From Lutjanus erythropterus (lineage: Eukaryota > Chordata > Actinopteri > Lutjaniformes > Lutjanidae): a stretch of DNA of 64,000 nucleotides. Numbering within the stretch: the first letter of the stretch is position 1; the number at the start of each line of letters is the position of its first letter. The position numbers and the translations under genes are program-made. Location: the NCBI GenBank assembly GCA_020091685.1, contig CM034597.1, positions 4,536,532 through 4,600,531 of the forward strand, read 5' to 3'. The notes under the pieces are model-generated. The model made no database searches. It was not told the DNA's origin and saw only the letters and a list, made by a program, of their open reading frames with translations. Below are positions 60,466-64,000 of this stretch, in pieces.

Positions 60466-61640
60466 GGTTGGGAGGGTTACTTTAAACATGTATTCTGATA
60501 CAGGTATCATTCACCTGTTAAAAAAATGTAGTCGTCAGTGACCTAATCCAGGTATCACAGTATTAAAGTAATGTAACTTGACTGTCAGGTTTAGATTACC
60601 TCATTATAAAATGGTGAAAGTGTTTAGCATAATATAGTGTTTTAGGGCTGCAATTATTATTGTATATTAATCTGTTGATTATTTTCTCCACAAGTCTTTT
60701 ACTCGTGTGGTGAAATGAAAATGACATGTCTGACAATGGTGACAAAAGTGAAAAAGCTCAAGATGACGTCCTCACAGATGTTCAGTTTACTGTCAGAGAG
60801 GAGTAAAGACAAAAGAAAATATTCACATTTAAGAAGCTGGAATCAGAGAATTTGGATTTTTTTAAATACATAAAAAAAAGACTATGATGATTATGATTAA
60901 TCCTGTCACAATCTTGTCACTTGAAAAATAGGTCCAAACAAGTGGAAACATGTCTTTCCTGTAATGATTATTTTCATTACTGATGAATCAGTCGACTGTT
61001 AGTTGTTTGGTCCATGAATGTGTCAGAAAATGGTGAAAAATGTTGATCAAAGTCCAAGATGACGTCCTCAAATGTCTTGTTTTGTCCACAGCCCAAAAAT
61101 ATTCAGTTTACTGTCAGAGAGGAGTAAAGAAACCAGATAATATTCACATTTAAGAAGCTGGAATCAGAGAATTTTGACTTTTTTCCCATTAAAAAATGAC
61201 TCAAAACAATTATCAGAATAGATGCAGATTAATTTCAAATTCAATTAATAATAGATTATCATAATAATCGTTGCAGTTCTCAGTGTTTTCTGTTCATCGT
61301 TTATTAGTTTGTCAGCTGTTCCTTCCTTTGTTGTGTGCAATTCATTGATTGATTGATTGGTTTAAAGACTAAAAATGGCAAAATTTCCACCCAGTGAAGC
61401 ATTTTTTCGCTAGCTTCTAATTGAATCTCTGTGGTTTGAATTTAAATTCTCTCTAAATGACTTTAAATTATTAATTGATTATCAAAACAGATGCAGATTA
61501 ATTTAATAGTCAGTTAATAATAGATTTATCATTGTAGCTCTCAATGTTTTATGTTTGTTGTTAGGTTTATTATTGTCCAGCTGTTCCTTCCTTTCTTGTG
61601 TGCAAGTGATCGATTGATTTAACCACAAAAATGTTGTAAT
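60466..61640 (+). repeat. Composite repeat, copy D (outer element holding an inner MITE)
   Basis: The outer element starts GGTTGGGAGGGTTACTTTAA and resumes after the inner insertion with CTGTTCATCGTTTATTAG and TTGTGTGCAATTCATTGATT. A second partial unit follows (61450-61640). The inner insertion is listed separately. Confidence 0.75.
60644..61281 (+). mobile_element. AGGGCTGCAA-ended MITE with perfect 8-bp target duplication
   Basis: A 638-bp insertion with ends AGGGCTGCAATTA and GTTGCAGTTCTC, bounded by the identical octamer AGTGTTTT at 60636-60643 and 61282-61289. Two tandem versions of the core (GATGACGTCCTCA to GGAATCAGAGAAT) start near 60762 and 61058. No open frame of note. Confidence 0.8.
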
Positions 61641-61674
61641 TTCCACCCAGGGAAGTGTTTTTTCACAGGAGGTC

Positions 61675-62690
61675 ATGAAGATGAATTGTCAGCTGCGTGT
61701 GAACTGTGCATGGTGGGATATTGCTCTTTATTTTAAAATTGTAATCCTACTAATAATCCCAGTTTTCACTAAATGTATCTGTAATCTGATTTCGTCTTGT
61801 ACTGTGATGGAATACACTTACTCCTTTTTGTATCCAGATTCCATAATCCTGAGACATTTAATCAGTTACTCTCAAAGTATATACAAGTTTCCACTGCCAG
61901 AAAGAATCACCACCGTCCCAAGGCAGCCTCCTCCTCTGCAGACCACTGCTCACTCGCAGTTTGAAATGTTTCCCTGGAGAACTACCTGCACGCATATGTG
62001 TGTGCTGGTGTGAGACTGGGTTTGCTGCAGGCCATGAATATGTGAGGTAAACCTCCAATCTGAATGCGTTCGGTCGGGGGTTTCAGTGCTCAGTGTTCCA
62101 GAACCGCGGCTCTGTGCAGAGGAGCGGGCGGGCCGGCAGACCGGAGCTGTAGCTGTAATTGGCAGCGCTGCTTTAAAATGAAGGAGGATTTTTCCTCTTT
62201 AGAGAGCATTATGCGCCCGATGGAGCTGCTATCCATCATTCTGAGCAAGGTGGTTTTGACAGATAGAACAGGATATCTCCTTTTATTCAACCTCAGCGAG
62301 GCTCAACGCAGCAGGCCTGTGCACACAACCCGACAGCCTGCTGCACCACCACAGACAGTAATTAGATTCCTGACAGAAGACTAAATACTACGTTCATATG
62401 ACTTGTTTGAGCCTCTTTGGTAGGTTAGGCAGGGACATCAGAATATATAACCTAAACTGCCCCATGAATTGCTGCTAAATGAGTCACTGAAGACAGAGAG
62501 AGTTATGAGAGAATTAGAAACTGGTCAGCAAAGGCCCTGAAGTAGAACTGAACAGCTGTGGGTAAGGATTTCCATGAACAGCTCGATGAGATTATGTAGT
62601 TTTGGTTCATAGCAAAGGACTGGTGGTCCCAACTCGAACGTTCTGCATCAGCTCGTCTTTGATATATCAGTGGTTCCCAGATGATGAGTC
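61675..62690. other. Intronic DNA; GC-richer block at 62060-62380
   Basis: The 62060-62380 block has several CG dinucleotides (GCGGGCGGGCCGGCAGACCG) and open frames on both strands (106 and 66 codons). The translation has no known domain and no supporting splice or family evidence, so it is treated as non-coding, possibly regulatory. Confidence 0.3.
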
Positions 62691-62695
62691 CTTTC

Positions 62696-63040
62696 CAGGG
62701 TTGGGAGGGTTACTTTAAAAATGTATTACCATACAATTATTATTATCGATTAAAAAAAAAAAACACAATTAGTAACCTAATCAAGTATCAAAATATTAAA
62801 GTAATGTCGCTTTCTGTTGCTTTTGGATTATATCAATACCAAATATGGTGAAGTTGTTTAGCCTCATATCATGTTTTATGTTCATTGTTAGGTTCTTTAA
62901 TCATTTGTCCGGATATCCCTTCCTTTGTCATATGTCAACGCATGTTTAGATAAATAATCTATCATGGAAGTAATTTTGCAAATTTTAATCTACTGAGTTG
63001 AGTAAAGTTTTTCATGCTTCATGCTCAATCTAAAGGGGTC
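62696..63040 (+). repeat. Composite repeat, copy E, outer element only
   Basis: GGGTTGGGAGGGTTACTTTA at the start and ATGTTCATTGTTAGGTTCTT further on match the outer element of copy D. The inner AGGGCTGCAA element is absent: the sequence runs straight through at CATGTTTTATGTTC (62870-62883). Confidence 0.7.
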
Positions 63041-64000
63041 TTCACATGATAAGAAATTTGTTCCAGACTCACTGTGATGTAGGGCACAGAGAGACAAAGC
63101 ACAGTGCTACAACTGCTACGTCCTGTCTACCTGATATACAAACAGCTGAGCTACCTTTAGCTCTGGATTTAGCTAAATTCATAAATTATATGATTCATGA
63201 ATCTTATAGCCCGACCTGATTGTTCACATTTCAATGTGCATTACATTTACTAGGGAGATCGTAGTCTGTTTTAATGTTGTGTTATAGAGTTTGGGGAACC
63301 CTGAAACACTTTTCTTCAGTCGTGGCTGGAAGGGAACCCTTGATCTGCGAAACTCTCATGAGATTTGTGTATGTTGTTCCTTCATTGTGACGTTGCACAA
63401 ACATTAAAGTGATCACTCTCGCAAGATCTCCTGTGGGTCTGGTGTTCCCTTCAAGACTCGACCATCAGTTTCTCCCTCCTCTGCTTACGTCACCTCCACA
63501 CATCTGTGGTCTCTTCTGGCTGTGTTGTCACACAGCTGTTATCTCATTGGTTGTACTTTGAAAGGTCAGCGGCAAAGGAAGCCGAAGATCAAATAATTTG
63601 AACTTTGAGCGCAGCGGCAGATCTGAGATCCGAGGGCAGCGGTGCCACTTAGTTAAGTGCCACTCCTCTCTCCATTGTAAAATAACAGGACAACCAGCGC
63701 AAAATGCTGGCGCTGATCATATGTTTGGGCCTTTAAACTGACATAAGCTCCACAAACACACCATCTCATTCACCAGGATGAACAGGATGGTCATGGTTAT
63801 GGATTCTTGCATGATCTCACAAATCCAGCTGCTTTGCAAGGTACCAACCCCTGCAGACAGTAAGGAGGTGTCAGGAATTGAGAGATAGAGATTGACATGC
63901 AACTAAAACCCTAAGTCAGACATGACTCAGCAACATGGTAGTTCATGCACCTTAACCTGTAGACAAGATGTAGCTCCCATCACCTGCACGTGTGGACAGA
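63041..64000. other. Intronic DNA, nothing clear
   Basis: No exon or bounded repeat recognised. Confidence 0.4.

Larger units (their letters stand above)
38995..64000 (-). other. ptprd: ptprd intron between Ig1 and Ig2 exons (5' part outside the window)
   Basis: At least 25 kb of intron. No Ig1-coding exon of the family was recognised here on the minus strand, so the preceding exon lies beyond 64000. Its contents are listed as separate repeat entries. Confidence 0.8.

Noticed and set aside
1-64000. CRISPR arrays, operons, bacterial promoters or terminators
   Set aside because: The sequence is vertebrate nuclear DNA; tandem arrays here are microsatellites or transposon-internal repeats with no regular unique spacers.
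1-64000. Integrated viral or retroviral genes
   Set aside because: No long terminal repeats with gag/pol-like frames were seen; the only enzyme remnants are Tc1-like, Harbinger-like and a LINE tail.

Overview
The window is vertebrate nuclear DNA, almost certainly from a teleost fish and most like a spiny-rayed (percomorph-type) genome. It is AT-rich, with spliced exons tens of kilobases apart. Its introns are full of short DNA transposons, (CA)n tracts, a tRNA-derived SINE, and remnants of Tc1-like, Harbinger-like and LINE elements typical of fish. There are no bacterial-style genes or operons, and most open frames are chance.

The only gene I can support is on the minus strand: a type IIa (LAR-family) receptor protein tyrosine phosphatase, best read as ptprd. 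Three pieces of its ectodomain are visible, read from high to low coordinate. They are a 189-nt exon for the first part of Ig domain 2 (38806..38994), an 18-nt microexon encoding most of GGTPIR (29700..29717), and a 111-nt exon that closes Ig2 (25018..25128). All three are phase 1 at both ends with canonical AG/GT borders, so the microexon can be included or skipped without breaking the frame. The GGTPIR peptide is the A6 part of microexon meA of PTPRD; the PTPRS peptide at this place is different (ETFESTPIR). The exon for Ig1 upstream (>38995) and the exon for Ig3 downstream (<25017) are outside the window.

The rest is intron. Region by region: 1-25 kb holds hAT-like MITEs (5.7, 12.0 kb), TTAA-flanked palindromic elements (10.2, 15.2 kb), a Harbinger-type remnant (18.6 kb) and two long foldback elements (20.6 and 22.3 kb). 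25-29.7 kb holds a tRNA-SINE and a TTAA-flanked, piggyBac-like element. 29.7-38.8 kb holds nested MITEs, including a 1-kb hAT-like element with an 8-bp target duplication. 39-64 kb holds a dead Tc1-like transposase (41.6 kb), a LINE tail (45.8 kb) and, at 54-63 kb, five copies of a composite repeat. One of those copies lacks the inner element and so shows the empty insertion site.

Nothing here looks like a new multi-gene system. The most informative points are the alternatively spliced microexon, which in this family sets synaptic-partner choice, and the clear insertion histories of several mobile elements.
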